Positions 1-7,891 of a stretch of 64,000 nt of DNA are shown here, in pieces. Made by a program: the position numbers and the translations under genes. This stretch comes from Catenisphaera adipataccumulans. GTDB lineage: Bacteria; Bacillota_I; Bacilli_A; Erysipelotrichales; Erysipelotrichaceae. Each line of letters starts with the position of its first letter. Within the stretch, counting starts at the first letter, position 1. The stretch is taken from assembly GCF_014202755.1 (NCBI RefSeq), contig NZ_JACHHK010000001.1, positions 124,001 through 188,000 of the forward strand, read 5' to 3'. The notes below the pieces were generated by a model. The model did not search any database and was not told the origin of the DNA. It saw nothing but the letters and a program-made list of their open reading frames with translations.

Positions 1-679
1 GCGTGGCCGTACCGCCGGAAATAAAGGAACCGATGACCAGTGAAACACCAGTCAATAAGTTCATCGAACCGGCAGATTTTGCAAAGATCGCGGTCAGACC
101 GCCGCCCTGCGTCGTCGACAGGACCATCGAATAGATTCCCAGGACCGCGATCAGCGGCACAGAAATATACGAAATGATTTCCATGCCCTTGATGCCGAAA
201 TACGCGCTGGCCGTCATGCAGACGCCGGCGATCGCCACCAGGATCCAAGGAGAAATACCCAGCAGTTCCGCAGCCGGGATCGCAAACATCGCCGCACCGA
301 CACCGAACCAGCCGATCTGGGTCAAACCGATGAACAGCGACGGCAAATAGGACCCTTTCGTTCCAAAGGCATGCCGGCACAATAAATCAAAGCTCAGACC
401 GGAATCCGCGCCGATGTAGCTGAGCAGACCGGTATAAACAGCTAAAAAGATACCGCCCAATACGACCGCCCAAATAAAGTCGGTCAAATTCAAACCGTTG
501 CCTAATTTAGCACCTACCGACATCGAAGCGGAAAAGAATGTAAAACCAAGCATGATGAAGAACATCGCGAAGAAACCTTTTTTTGCCTTGGACGGAACTT
601 TTTCAAACGTGTAGTCCGTATCCTCATGCGCAGGCTGCTTCACATCTTGTTCTGGATCATCCACACAAATCGTCGTCAT
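1..679 (-). CDS. codB: cytosine permease, CodB-like (NCS1 family), 5' part
   Basis: This is the first 226 codons of a gene that runs off the left edge of the window. The product resembles CodB, the NCS1-family cytosine/proton symporter of the inner membrane. After a polar N-terminus of about 35 residues come alternating hydrophobic segments with NCS1/CodB landmarks: MLGFTFFSASMSVGAKLG, then a SFDLLCRHAFG-type segment, then TQIGWFGVGAAMFAIP. ATG at 679 follows a GGAAGGAG ribosome site. A promoter and a hairpin with a T run lie directly upstream, so expression may be set by premature termination. No cytosine deaminase gene is visible because the downstream side is outside the window. Confidence 0.85.
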   Translation of the reverse strand, partial: MTTICVDDPEQDVKQPAHEDTDYTFEKVPSKAKKGFFAMFFIMLGFTFFSASMSVGAKLGNGLNLTDFIWAVVLGGIFLAVYTGLLSYIGADSGLSFDLLCRHAFGTKGSYLPSLFIGLTQIGWFGVGAAMFAIPAAELLGISPWILVAIAGVCMTASAYFGIKGMEIISYISVPLIAVLGIYSMVLSTTQGGGLTAIFAKSAGSMNLLTGVSLVIGSFISGGTAT

Positions 680-707
680 TGTATCTCTCCTTCCGTGCAG
701 GAATCCT

Positions 708-742
708 GAAAAAAAGACGCTCTGTTCCCTGAACAGGCGTCT
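708..742 (-). terminator. hairpin plus T run: codB leader attenuator or exonuclease-gene terminator
   Basis: AGACGC (715-720) pairs with GCGTCT (737-742), and TGTTC pairs with GAACA inside that stem. On the minus strand the stem is followed by six T. It lies downstream of a promoter-like sequence (768-796) and about 30 nt before the codB start, so it could act as a conditional terminator. It could equally end the exonuclease transcript. No recognisable PyrR-binding loop or purine aptamer was seen. Confidence 0.7.
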
Positions 743-767
743 GACTTCATTGCCTAACACCAGAAAA

Positions 768-796
768 AGAATAATCGAATAAGCTTTGCCTGTCAA
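768..796 (-). promoter_or_regulatory. promoter of codB
   Basis: On the minus strand TTGACA (791-796) is separated by 17 nt from TATTCT (768-773). The -35 hexamer overlaps the stop codon of the exonuclease gene. The predicted start, near 760, would give a leader of about 80 nt that contains the hairpin at 715-742. Confidence 0.65.
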
Positions 797-1812
797 GACA
801 TCAGACAAGAAATATTGTCTAAGTCCGCTTGCTTCAAAAACCGCCGTTCGTACGGTTCCATGGCCGAAGGCAAGGCCGCCGATGAATCCAGGTGCAGCTG
901 CCAGATCAATTTTCTATATGCCATCAGTTCAGCCGGATCATGAAACAGCAGACGGACCATATCGGTGCCTTCAGATTTGGTGCAAGGTTCAGTTTCCTGT
1001 CCTGATATATATTGCGCCGGCACGATCACGTATGATTTCTTTTTCATGATCCGTATTTTGATGGGACGATAGCCGCTGATGATTTCGACATAATTGGATT
1101 TGGTCCGATACAGGCGGATCTTTTCCGGCGGGCAGCCGTGATCTAACAGAATTTGAACAATAACTGAGGCCGCAGCCGTTTCTTTCCGCGAATATTGCCG
1201 CTGTGTCAGATCGATGCGCCGTTGTTCGATATTTTCCTGATTCAAGGAAAGTAAGCGATCCAGGGTCCGGCCGCACGTTTCAGCATCCGCCGCCGCCCGG
1301 TGCGCCTGTGGATTGACGATCTGAAAATATTGAGCCAACGCTCCCTGACTGTAGCTGTATAAACCTTTGACCGTTCGGCGTGAGAGCTTCAATGTGTCAA
1401 TATACTGCAGACAGCCGCTGTAATCGTACCGACTTAATGCCCGGCTTAAAAATCCCATATCAAAATTCGCATTGTGGGCACAAAGCAGAGTCCCGCCAGC
1501 CAAAGCATCGCCAAAAAAATCGATCAGCTGCTGGTAGGCTGCGGCAGGGGCCGTGCCGTATTTTCTAAGCATCTGCGTGGAAATATGATTCACTTGGTAA
1601 GCGCCGTACGGCACCGGTACGCCTTCATCGATCAAAGTTGTAAACGTATCTGTGACGCTGCCGTTTTCAAACTTCACGGCACCGACTTCAATGATCACAT
1701 CGTTCTCCGGCGACAGTCCGGTCGTCTCGGTATCAAACGCAATGAAAGACTTCTGCAGACGTTCATACGTTTCGATGTTCAAAAAACGTTCATCGGTCAA
1801 GATCTCATTCAT
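793..1812 (-). CDS. DnaQ-like 3'-5' exonuclease with C-terminal extension
   Basis: The N-terminal half is a DEDD-family 3'-5' exonuclease like the proofreading domain of PolC or DnaQ. Visible motifs are FIAFDTETTGLSP (Exo I, Asp and Glu metal ligands), LLCAHNANFDMGFL (Exo II) and AHRAAADAETCG (Exo III, with the DEDDh His). The remaining roughly 150 residues are not recognised. The ATG at 1812 is preferred because it overlaps the stop of the upstream HxlR gene (ATGA), which suggests translational coupling; an ATG at 1830 would add six residues. The role is probably DNA or RNA processing or repair, since the gene is far too short to be a polymerase. Confidence 0.85.
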   Translation of the reverse strand: MNEILTDERFLNIETYERLQKSFIAFDTETTGLSPENDVIIEVGAVKFENGSVTDTFTTLIDEGVPVPYGAYQVNHISTQMLRKYGTAPAAAYQQLIDFFGDALAGGTLLCAHNANFDMGFLSRALSRYDYSGCLQYIDTLKLSRRTVKGLYSYSQGALAQYFQIVNPQAHRAAADAETCGRTLDRLLSLNQENIEQRRIDLTQRQYSRKETAAASVIVQILLDHGCPPEKIRLYRTKSNYVEIISGYRPIKIRIMKKKSYVIVPAQYISGQETEPCTKSEGTDMVRLLFHDPAELMAYRKLIWQLHLDSSAALPSAMEPYERRFLKQADLDNISCLMS

Positions 1813-2141
1813 AGATTGGCTTCGCCCCATTCTTTTAATTCCATCAAGATCGGCACCATGCTTTCGGCTTTCGGGGTCAATGAATATTCGACCCTTACCG
1901 GCATTTCATCGTATTGTTTCCGCTGTACCAAACCGTCTTTGTTCATTTCTTTCAAGGATTGTGCCAGCATCGTATTGGTGATGCCGACAATGGTTTTCCG
2001 CAACTGGCCATAACGCATCGGTCCTTGGTTTTTCATCGCGCACAAAATAAGGATCTTCCATTTGCCGCCGATGATATCCAATACTTTCTTCAGGCCGCAG
2101 CCATCGCCGCCGACCGTTTCACAAATCACGTCTTTTGTCAT
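1809..2141 (-). CDS. HxlR-family winged-helix regulator
   Basis: A 110-residue MarR-like HxlR protein. Landmarks are CGLKKVLDIIGGKWKILIL near residue 15, the helix-turn-helix around RYGQLRKTIVGITNTMLAQSL, and the wing ending in EYSLTPKAES. The Cys residues near the N-terminus (CETVGGDGCG) resemble those of thiol-sensing HxlR members such as YodB or HypR, but sensing is inferred. It diverges from a thioredoxin gene. The intergenic region is one large dyad covering both promoters, so the protein probably represses both itself and the thioredoxin gene. Confidence 0.9.
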   Translation of the reverse strand: MTKDVICETVGGDGCGLKKVLDIIGGKWKILILCAMKNQGPMRYGQLRKTIVGITNTMLAQSLKEMNKDGLVQRKQYDEMPVRVEYSLTPKAESMVPILMELKEWGEANL

Positions 2142-2185
2142 ATTCTCACTCCGTTTTTTCTGAGCAGATAAATATCATCTGCGTA

Positions 2186-2226
2186 CTTGATAAGAAAATT
2201 ATACCATGTATAATAAATTTATCAAG
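2186..2226. promoter_or_regulatory. symmetric divergent promoter-operator of hxlR and trx
   Basis: Two nested inverted repeats share one centre at base 2206. The outer pair is CTTGATAA (2186-2193) and TTATCAAG (2219-2226); the inner pair is TTATAC (2199-2204) and GTATAA (2208-2213). Each strand carries TTGATA, a 16-nt spacer and TATAAT: plus strand 2187-2192 and 2209-2214, minus strand 2220-2225 and 2198-2203. The two promoters therefore occupy the same DNA and should exclude each other. Confidence 0.8.
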
Positions 2227-2242
2227 ACAGGAGGTCATAGAT

Positions 2243-2560
2243 ATGGAATATACATTTACACAAGAAAACTTTTCAAAAGAAGTCCTTGGCAGCAAACAGC
2301 CGGTTTTGATCGATTTTTATGCGGACTGGTGCCCGCCTTGTAAAATGATGGGCCCGATCGTCCGCAAGCTGGCGGATAAGTACGACGGCAAGGTCAAGAT
2401 CGGCAAGGTCAATTCAGACCAACAGCCGGAATTGGCCCGTCAGTTCGGTGTCATGAGCATTCCGAATTTTGTGTTCATCAAAGACGGCAAGCTCGTCGAT
2501 CAGGTTGTCGGCGCAATGCCCCAGCATGTATTGGAACAGCGCATTCAAAACATTTTATAA
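2243..2560 (+). CDS. trxA: thioredoxin
   Basis: A 105-residue single-domain thioredoxin that reduces protein disulfides in the cytoplasm. The active site reads DWCPPCKMMGP near residue 30; the second residue between the Cys pair is Pro rather than Gly (CPPC instead of the common CGPC), which should alter redox potential. The cis-Pro region is VMSIPNFVF. ATG 2243 follows a strong AGGAGG site, so the upstream in-frame codons are not coding. It diverges from the HxlR gene and shares its operator, consistent with induction by thiol or electrophile stress. Confidence 0.95.
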   Translation: MEYTFTQENFSKEVLGSKQPVLIDFYADWCPPCKMMGPIVRKLADKYDGKVKIGKVNSDQQPELARQFGVMSIPNFVFIKDGKLVDQVVGAMPQHVLEQRIQNIL

Positions 2561-2564
2561 AAGG

Positions 2565-2588
2565 AAAAGGCCGAATTTTCGGCCTTTT
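2565..2588. terminator. bidirectional terminator after trx
   Basis: AAAAGGCCGAA (2565-2575) pairs with TTCGGCCTTTT (2578-2588), giving A/T runs on both sides. It serves the thioredoxin gene and the convergent PTS operon, whose last reading frame ends at 2591. Confidence 0.85.
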
Positions 2589-2590
2589 CT

Positions 2591-2884
2591 TTAGGAAGAG
2601 AATTTATAGCAGAGGGTTTCAAAGAGGGTCTGTTCATCCATCGCTAACAAGCGTAAACGCAGCGAAGGATCCTGACCGATCTTAACGATTTCATTAAACA
2701 ATTCAATATACTCGTTCACGCCTCTGGAAGCGAAGCAGAACAAAAAATTAACACGGGTTTGATGATCAGAGAACACGATACCCGGATGATTCACCAGCAA
2801 TCCCAGGCCATCTCGGATCACACCGCTTTGTTTCGATGCATGGGCCAGTGCCACACCTTGACCGAGAATAATATAGTCACCGTA
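2591..2884 (-). pseudogene. EIIA-like C-terminal domain cut off from the PRD regulator
   Basis: This frame continues the regulator at 2885-4603 after a single in-frame TAA (2885-2887). The sequence after the stop reads YGDYIILGQGVALAHAS, the phosphorylation-site region of a PTS EIIA domain of the mannitol/fructose type, with the conserved His in ALAHAS. A plausible EIIA C-terminal half follows. No ATG with a ribosome site restarts translation. It looks like a domain lost by a nonsense mutation, although low-level readthrough cannot be excluded. Confidence 0.75.
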
Positions 2885-4603
2885 TTATTCTACGTTCGCA
2901 ATGGCTTGTTCCGCAAATTCCGCGGTGATCATTTGTTTGTGGATCATTGGCTGCGCAGCTTTGCGGATCCCATCCTGCCAGGTGTGATCCTCGTCATCGA
3001 TTTGTAAACAATCCCTCTCTAATAGTTGACCGATGGCGGATTTTTCTTTTTTCCCTGATTTTTTATAGGACTGGATCAATTCGTTGATTTGTTGGACCAG
3101 ATCTGCAGGCAATTCATCCTGAAGACGGTCGACCACATTCTGCTTTTTCAGCAGCGGCTGTTTCTGCAGCGTAAATAACTGCGATTGAATGTGATTCATA
3201 TCTTCCATATCCAAGACCGGGTGCACCTGGATCACCGGCACCGAAAGTTTCGGCAGCTGGACCGTGGAAATGATACAGTCAACACGGCTTTCATCCATAT
3301 GATCCAACTCCTTGACCGGGAGGACTTGTATTACATTCAGGTCAAAATAATTGCGGATCTGGGCTTCGACATACCGTCCTGTCGCCATGCTTCCTGGGCA
3401 GACAACGATCACGGACGGAGCGCGGCTGCGGTTGCGGCTGCGCAGCAGAGAAACACAGATATGGATCATGATCGAATGCAGCATATTTTCCGTCATCGTA
3501 TATCCTAAATATTTTTCCACGATCGGAATATGGGCCGACACCGCCTGCTCGATCATTTGATATTCCGGGATGTACTGCTGTACATCCGGAATATCCACGT
3601 CTAGATCGCCCCAGTTCCGAATGTTCTTGATGTGCATGAACAGAGAATCAATTAACTTAGGATCTTGACTGAGAGAAGTCTGCAGCTGCTGGTCGATCTT
3701 CGTCAGAAAATGGGTGATCACTTCATAAAGCTCGATTTGATCAAGACTGCGTACATAGGATTCGATCGCATGTTTCTTTCGAAAATTCCGGAATAATACC
3801 AACATCTGCATTTGTACAACGCAGTTGATTTTATAACCGACGTACATCATGATATTATCAATTTCATTCAGTGTGATGTTGATGTTGATGGATTCGACTT
3901 CCGATTTTGGCCGATTATATAAAACGTACAGACAGAGAACCAAATCATAGAGAGAATCATCGCCGAACATCAAGTTATTGATTTCCAAATAGTCCTGCAC
4001 ATGAGCCAGAATAACGGAAAATGGATATTCAATCTGCAAAGACTCCGCGATCATATTTTGATAAAATCCATTTTTGACAAATTGGAACTGAATTTCATGA
4101 AAATAACGGACCAACATATCCAATCGTGTCAGATCGCTGCACTGCACAAAAACACCTCGTCCGGGATCGCTGATCAGCTGCACATCTTCTGTATTCTGAA
4201 ACACATCTTTTACTTTTTCGATGTCATTTAAGATCGTGATCCGGCTGACCATCAGATCATCGGCAAACGACTGCATCGTTATGATCCGTTTTTCCCATAG
4301 TAAATGGACGATGATATAAATTTGACGCTCTTCTTTCGAAAGCTTGTAATCGTAGACGCTCATTTGACTCAAATGGGCAGAAATCTTTTTTACATCAAAA
4401 TCAGGTCCGTAATTTAACTTGCCTTCTGCATCAAAATATAAATCGGATATATGCAGTTTCCGCAGAAAATCGTTGACCTCGCTGATATCATTGCGAATGG
4501 TACGCTCCCCGATTTTATACTTCTTTTTAAATTGGATGATCGTCAGTTTCTGAGATGGATTTGCCAGTAAGCTTTGCAGGATCTCTTCTGACCTCTTTTT
4601 CAA
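2885..4603 (-). CDS. PRD-containing (MtlR/BglG-like) transcription regulator, truncated
   Basis: A 572-residue PTS-controlled transcription regulator. It begins with a winged-helix segment (QKLTIIQFKKKYKIGERTI, residues about 18-36) and a second helix-turn-helix near residue 115 (SRITILNDIEKV). Two PTS regulation domains (about 180-395) and an EIIB-like domain (PSVIVVCPGSMATG, near 400, with a Cys) follow. The C-terminal EIIA-like domain is removed by an in-frame TAA at 2885. It is the last gene of the sugar-alcohol PTS operon and presumably activates it according to substrate and phosphorylation state. Loss of the EIIA domain could make the activator insensitive or inactive. Confidence 0.85.
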   Translation of the reverse strand: MKKRSEEILQSLLANPSQKLTIIQFKKKYKIGERTIRNDISEVNDFLRKLHISDLYFDAEGKLNYGPDFDVKKISAHLSQMSVYDYKLSKEERQIYIIVHLLWEKRIITMQSFADDLMVSRITILNDIEKVKDVFQNTEDVQLISDPGRGVFVQCSDLTRLDMLVRYFHEIQFQFVKNGFYQNMIAESLQIEYPFSVILAHVQDYLEINNLMFGDDSLYDLVLCLYVLYNRPKSEVESININITLNEIDNIMMYVGYKINCVVQMQMLVLFRNFRKKHAIESYVRSLDQIELYEVITHFLTKIDQQLQTSLSQDPKLIDSLFMHIKNIRNWGDLDVDIPDVQQYIPEYQMIEQAVSAHIPIVEKYLGYTMTENMLHSIMIHICVSLLRSRNRSRAPSVIVVCPGSMATGRYVEAQIRNYFDLNVIQVLPVKELDHMDESRVDCIISTVQLPKLSVPVIQVHPVLDMEDMNHIQSQLFTLQKQPLLKKQNVVDRLQDELPADLVQQINELIQSYKKSGKKEKSAIGQLLERDCLQIDDEDHTWQDGIRKAAQPMIHKQMITAEFAEQAIANVE

Positions 4604-4641
4604 ATAACCACCTCCGCATAGAGGCGTTCGATATCGAACGC

Positions 4642-4941
4642 CTACTCATTCGCCAATTTTACAAGCAGATCTTTGACTTTTTTCTCGGTGCCGGCTCGAT
4701 TTACATTGGAGATCAAGCCGAAGACGCTTAGATAAGGTTTATTCAAAGGTTTGCGGTAATTTGCGGTGGTGAAAACGACATCCACATCGTTCTGTTTGGT
4801 CGGAACTTCGGCAATGGTTCCTTTCACGATCCGGACGTTGACACCGGCATCTTTAGCAATTTCTTTGATTGCCTCCTGCGCGATCGTCGACGATGCGACG
4901 CCGCTGCCGCAGGCAACGAGCACTTTTACTTCTTTTGACAT
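4642..4941 (-). CDS. PTS EIIB component, galactitol type
   Basis: A 99-residue soluble EIIB. The phospho-acceptor Cys sits in the N-terminal loop KVLVACGSGVASST, typical of the lactose/galactitol EIIB fold, and the length is that of a stand-alone GatB. It passes phosphate from EIIA to the incoming sugar alcohol bound by EIIC. The gene lies between the hexuloisomerase and regulator genes, about 14 nt after the former, in the same operon as EIIA and EIIC. Confidence 0.9.
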   Translation of the reverse strand: MSKEVKVLVACGSGVASSTIAQEAIKEIAKDAGVNVRIVKGTIAEVPTKQNDVDVVFTTANYRKPLNKPYLSVFGLISNVNRAGTEKKVKDLLVKLANE

Positions 4942-4955
4942 GTTTGGACTCCTTT

Positions 4956-5498
4956 CTATTCTATACTGGCATGTCTTTGTGCCATTTTCTTATTGGTATC
5001 GGCGCTTTTTTCGCTCATTTTTAATATAACAGCATCAAAGATCATCAGTAACATTTGTTCAAATAAACTGCCCAGCGGCTGGACGCTGACAGCTGATTCC
5101 GCGTATTTTGAAGCGGATTCGATCTGGATCAAGGGCTTGTGATTCCGGGATAACGAGGAAGGTTTATCGCCTGTGATGACCAAGACATCGACTCCTTGTT
5201 TGGCACCGTTGTCGGCTGCATTCACAACGCTCTGCGTCTCACCGGATGCACTGGCAACGATCAGCAGATCCCCTTTTCCGACGGATGGCGTCGTCGTTTC
5301 GCCGACCACATAAGCCGTCCGGCCGATCTGCATCAAACGCATAGCCAGTGCCTTCAACATCAGTCCGGACCGTCCGGTTCCATATACGAAGATACGGTCG
5401 TGGCTGTCCACCGCATCGATGAAGGCATCGATTTGTGCATCTGTGATTTTTTTCGATGCTTTTTTTAATTCCTGATTGATCGTTAATAATTCATTCAT
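4956..5498 (-). CDS. hxlB: 6-phospho-3-hexuloisomerase (SIS domain)
   Basis: A 180-residue SIS-domain isomerase that converts D-arabino-hex-3-ulose 6-phosphate to fructose 6-phosphate. The diagnostic run is YGTGRSGLMLKALAMRLMQ followed by VVGETTTPSVGKGDLL and SASGET, close to the HxlB/PHI family. In methylotrophs this enzyme partners hexulose-6-phosphate synthase (HxlA), but no synthase gene is in this operon. It lies among PTS genes, an SDR dehydrogenase and a 3-epimerase, so its substrate probably comes from oxidation or epimerisation of an imported sugar alcohol phosphate rather than from formaldehyde fixation. That role is inferred. Confidence 0.9.
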   Translation of the reverse strand: MNELLTINQELKKASKKITDAQIDAFIDAVDSHDRIFVYGTGRSGLMLKALAMRLMQIGRTAYVVGETTTPSVGKGDLLIVASASGETQSVVNAADNGAKQGVDVLVITGDKPSSLSRNHKPLIQIESASKYAESAVSVQPLGSLFEQMLLMIFDAVILKMSEKSADTNKKMAQRHASIE

Positions 5499-5507
5499 AA
5501 GGTTACC

Positions 5508-6155
5508 TCAGTTTAATTGTTCGTTCAGTGCTGCAATGTTTTGTGCAATATCACCGCGGAAAATGAAACCGCCGGATACGAAGACATTGGCGCCTGCCTT
5601 TTGGCAAAGGGCAATGTTCGTATTGTCGATGCCGCCGTCCACTTCGATCTGGATATCGCGCGCACCGCATAATTCTCTGGTCTGACGGATCTTATCCAGC
5701 ATGCTTGGATGGAACGATTGGCCTGCTTCCCCTGGATTGATGGTCATCAGCAGGATCATATCGATCTGATCCAGAACATATTTCAGTGAGTTTTCATCGG
5801 TTGCCGGACTTAAGACCACACCGGCTTTTTTATTGTTCTTTTTGATGCGTTCTATACAGCTTGCCAGACGTGCCGTCGACTCCTGATGGACCGTCACCAT
5901 ATCGGCACCGGCATCCATGACGGCGTCCAGAATACGTTCCGGCTTTTCAACCATCAGATGAACATCCAGCTTCAGAGAGGTCATTTTCTTCAGCATGCGG
6001 ATGTGATCCGGACCAAAAGCCATTTTCTCGACAAAATGTCCGTCCATAACATCCACGTGGAGCCACTGAATGTTGTTTTGTTCCAAAATTGTCAGTTGTT
6101 CTTTTAAATTTCCTAGATCTGCACCGAAAACCGACGGAGCAATAATGTTCTGCAT
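5508..6155 (-). CDS. ribulose-phosphate / allulose-6-phosphate 3-epimerase family
   Basis: A 215-residue TIM-barrel epimerase. Family marks are IIAPSVFGADLGNL at the start, WLHVDVMDGHFV with the metal-binding His/Asp, LDVHLMVEKPE, MTINPGEAGQSF and EVDGGID near the end. It moves a hydroxyl at C3 of a ketose phosphate. ATG 6155 lies 8 nt after the EIIA stop with a GTAGGTG ribosome site. Given the hexuloisomerase partner, a hexulose-6-phosphate substrate such as allulose 6-phosphate is as likely as ribulose 5-phosphate; sequence alone does not decide. Confidence 0.85.
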   Translation of the reverse strand: MQNIIAPSVFGADLGNLKEQLTILEQNNIQWLHVDVMDGHFVEKMAFGPDHIRMLKKMTSLKLDVHLMVEKPERILDAVMDAGADMVTVHQESTARLASCIERIKKNNKKAGVVLSPATDENSLKYVLDQIDMILLMTINPGEAGQSFHPSMLDKIRQTRELCGARDIQIEVDGGIDNTNIALCQKAGANVFVSGGFIFRGDIAQNIAALNEQLN

Positions 6156-6163
6156 GTTTTCAC

Positions 6164-6607
6164 CTACCCTACATTTTCCTGCAGACATGCGATGATTTCT
6201 TCATCGCTTTGTTTGCGCAGCTGCTGCAGAATTTCGGTATTGTTTAAAAATGTCATCATGTTCTGCAGTGCTTTGATATGTTTATTCGGATCTTTGATGG
6301 CTAGATTAAAGATCATATCCGTATAAATTTCCTGTGTATCATCATCCATGCGGCGGAACGCGACTGGTTTTTCTAATTTTAAGTAGCAAATTGCGTTGGC
6401 TTTGATGCCTTCATCCTTCGCATGCGGGATCGCGGTCGGAATTTCCGTCGGCAGACCGGTCGGATATTCCTTTTCCCGTTCAATGCACAACTGCGCAAAA
6501 TTCGGACTGGTGATGCCCGCTTGATACAGGGCATCACCACATAGCTGCAATGCTTCTTCTTTCGTATTTGCCTTGCCATGTAAAACAATGTATTTATTTT
6601 TTTCCAT
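6164..6607 (-). CDS. PTS EIIA component, fructose/galactitol type
   Basis: A 147-residue EIIA of the mannitol-fructose-galactitol superfamily. The phosphorylated His is in PTEIPTAIPHAKDEGI, near residue 62, and the C-terminal half shows MIFNLAIKDPNKHI, typical of these domains. It takes phosphate from HPr and passes it to EIIB. It sits 10 nt downstream of the EIIC gene and 8 nt upstream of the epimerase gene, inside the operon. Confidence 0.9.
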   Translation of the reverse strand: MEKNKYIVLHGKANTKEEALQLCGDALYQAGITSPNFAQLCIEREKEYPTGLPTEIPTAIPHAKDEGIKANAICYLKLEKPVAFRRMDDDTQEIYTDMIFNLAIKDPNKHIKALQNMMTFLNNTEILQQLRKQSDEEIIACLQENVG

Positions 6608-6616
6608 AACGTCCTC

Positions 6617-7873
6617 CTATCCGAGCAGTTTATGGAATAAGCAAACGATCAAGTTTCCTGGGTTCCATCCAAAGTGAGAAGCCGTTACCGTACCTGAGAA
6701 CGATACGCCCGTTACCGACAGCATCTGTGTGGCTTCCGGTGCAAACATGTTCGCAAAGAACAAAGTGAAGAACATGATAATACTCATGCAGATCAATGTA
6801 CGAACGACGTTTCCTTTACTTGCGACCACGCACATCGGTGATAAGTAGCATACTTCACCAAGAATGCCCAATGGGAAGAAACGCATGCCCGGCACTAAGA
6901 AGGATAACAGTACTGTGACCGGGATCATGATAGCGGTACATGTGATGCAGGCCGGATCGCCTAAACCTAAGGCAATATCCATACCGATATACAGTTCTGC
7001 ATCATCGCCGACTTTCTCATGCATATAGTCGTTGGCAGCATTGCCTAATGGAGTCAGACCTTCCATCATGATCGATACCATGCGTGGGATCAAGACCATC
7101 GCGGCGGCAACGCCCATTGAAATTGTCAGCAGGCTGCCCAGATCCTGTTTGGTCAGCAGAGATAAGAACGCACCAACCAATAATCCGATGATCGCCGGAT
7201 CTCCGAAGATGCCCAGCTTTTCTCCCAAACGGTCAATATTCGCATCCAAGTGGTTCAGTCCCGGAATATGATCGATGATCTTATTCAGTCCGACACTGAA
7301 CGGATAAACATAGGCGACAAAGGAGAAGGTCGTACAGGTCGTTCCTTCCAGACCGAAGAATTCGCCCCATTTCGGTGCGACCCATTGTGCAAAGAACAAT
7401 GTGACCACGCCGCAGACAATCGCTACGACAAATCCTAAGATCACGTTGCCGAACAAAGCGTAAGCCAATGCGCCCGGCACCAGGAAGTGCATAAAGTTCC
7501 AAATATCGACATTCAGTACTTTTGTGACTTTAAACTTCACCAGCAGCAAGTTGACAATGATCAAGGTCGGAATGACGAAGACCGCAAATGGTACGGTCCA
7601 GGCTGCCGCACCTAAGGCCGCGAAACCAATTTCCAGTACATCGTACCCTTTTCCCAGCGCAGAATAATAATCCATGACTGGCTGAACGGATTCAATCAGT
7701 AAATTGACCGCCAGGACCAGACCTTGGAAACCGATGCCGACCATCAAACCAGCTTTGATGGCCTTGCCCCACTTCATCCGGAAGAATTTACCGAGGATCG
7801 CGATGACAACCGGGAGCAGGACCGCTGCTCCTAGGTTGACAAATTCCTGAAAAAAATCTAATAAAGCATCCAT
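6617..7873 (-). CDS. PTS EIIC permease, galactitol (GatC) family
   Basis: A 418-residue polytopic membrane protein, the sugar-translocating unit of a galactitol-type PTS. The sequence starts with VNLGAAVLLPVVIAILGKF, contains many hydrophobic helices, and has the family segments NDYMHEKVGDDAELYIG and LGDPACITCTAI. Length and separate A, B and C genes fit the Gat family. The exact polyol cannot be told from sequence; the enzyme genes beside it point to a hexitol or pentitol. Confidence 0.9.
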   Translation of the reverse strand: MDALLDFFQEFVNLGAAVLLPVVIAILGKFFRMKWGKAIKAGLMVGIGFQGLVLAVNLLIESVQPVMDYYSALGKGYDVLEIGFAALGAAAWTVPFAVFVIPTLIIVNLLLVKFKVTKVLNVDIWNFMHFLVPGALAYALFGNVILGFVVAIVCGVVTLFFAQWVAPKWGEFFGLEGTTCTTFSFVAYVYPFSVGLNKIIDHIPGLNHLDANIDRLGEKLGIFGDPAIIGLLVGAFLSLLTKQDLGSLLTISMGVAAAMVLIPRMVSIMMEGLTPLGNAANDYMHEKVGDDAELYIGMDIALGLGDPACITCTAIMIPVTVLLSFLVPGMRFFPLGILGEVCYLSPMCVVASKGNVVRTLICMSIIMFFTLFFANMFAPEATQMLSVTGVSFSGTVTASHFGWNPGNLIVCLFHKLLG

Positions 7874-7891
7874 TGGTTTTCTCCTTTATGC

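Noticed and set aside
786-2171. Several plus-strand open frames opposite the exonuclease and HxlR genes
   Set aside because: They lie antisense to genes with clear family motifs, have no ribosome sites and have unlikely compositions.
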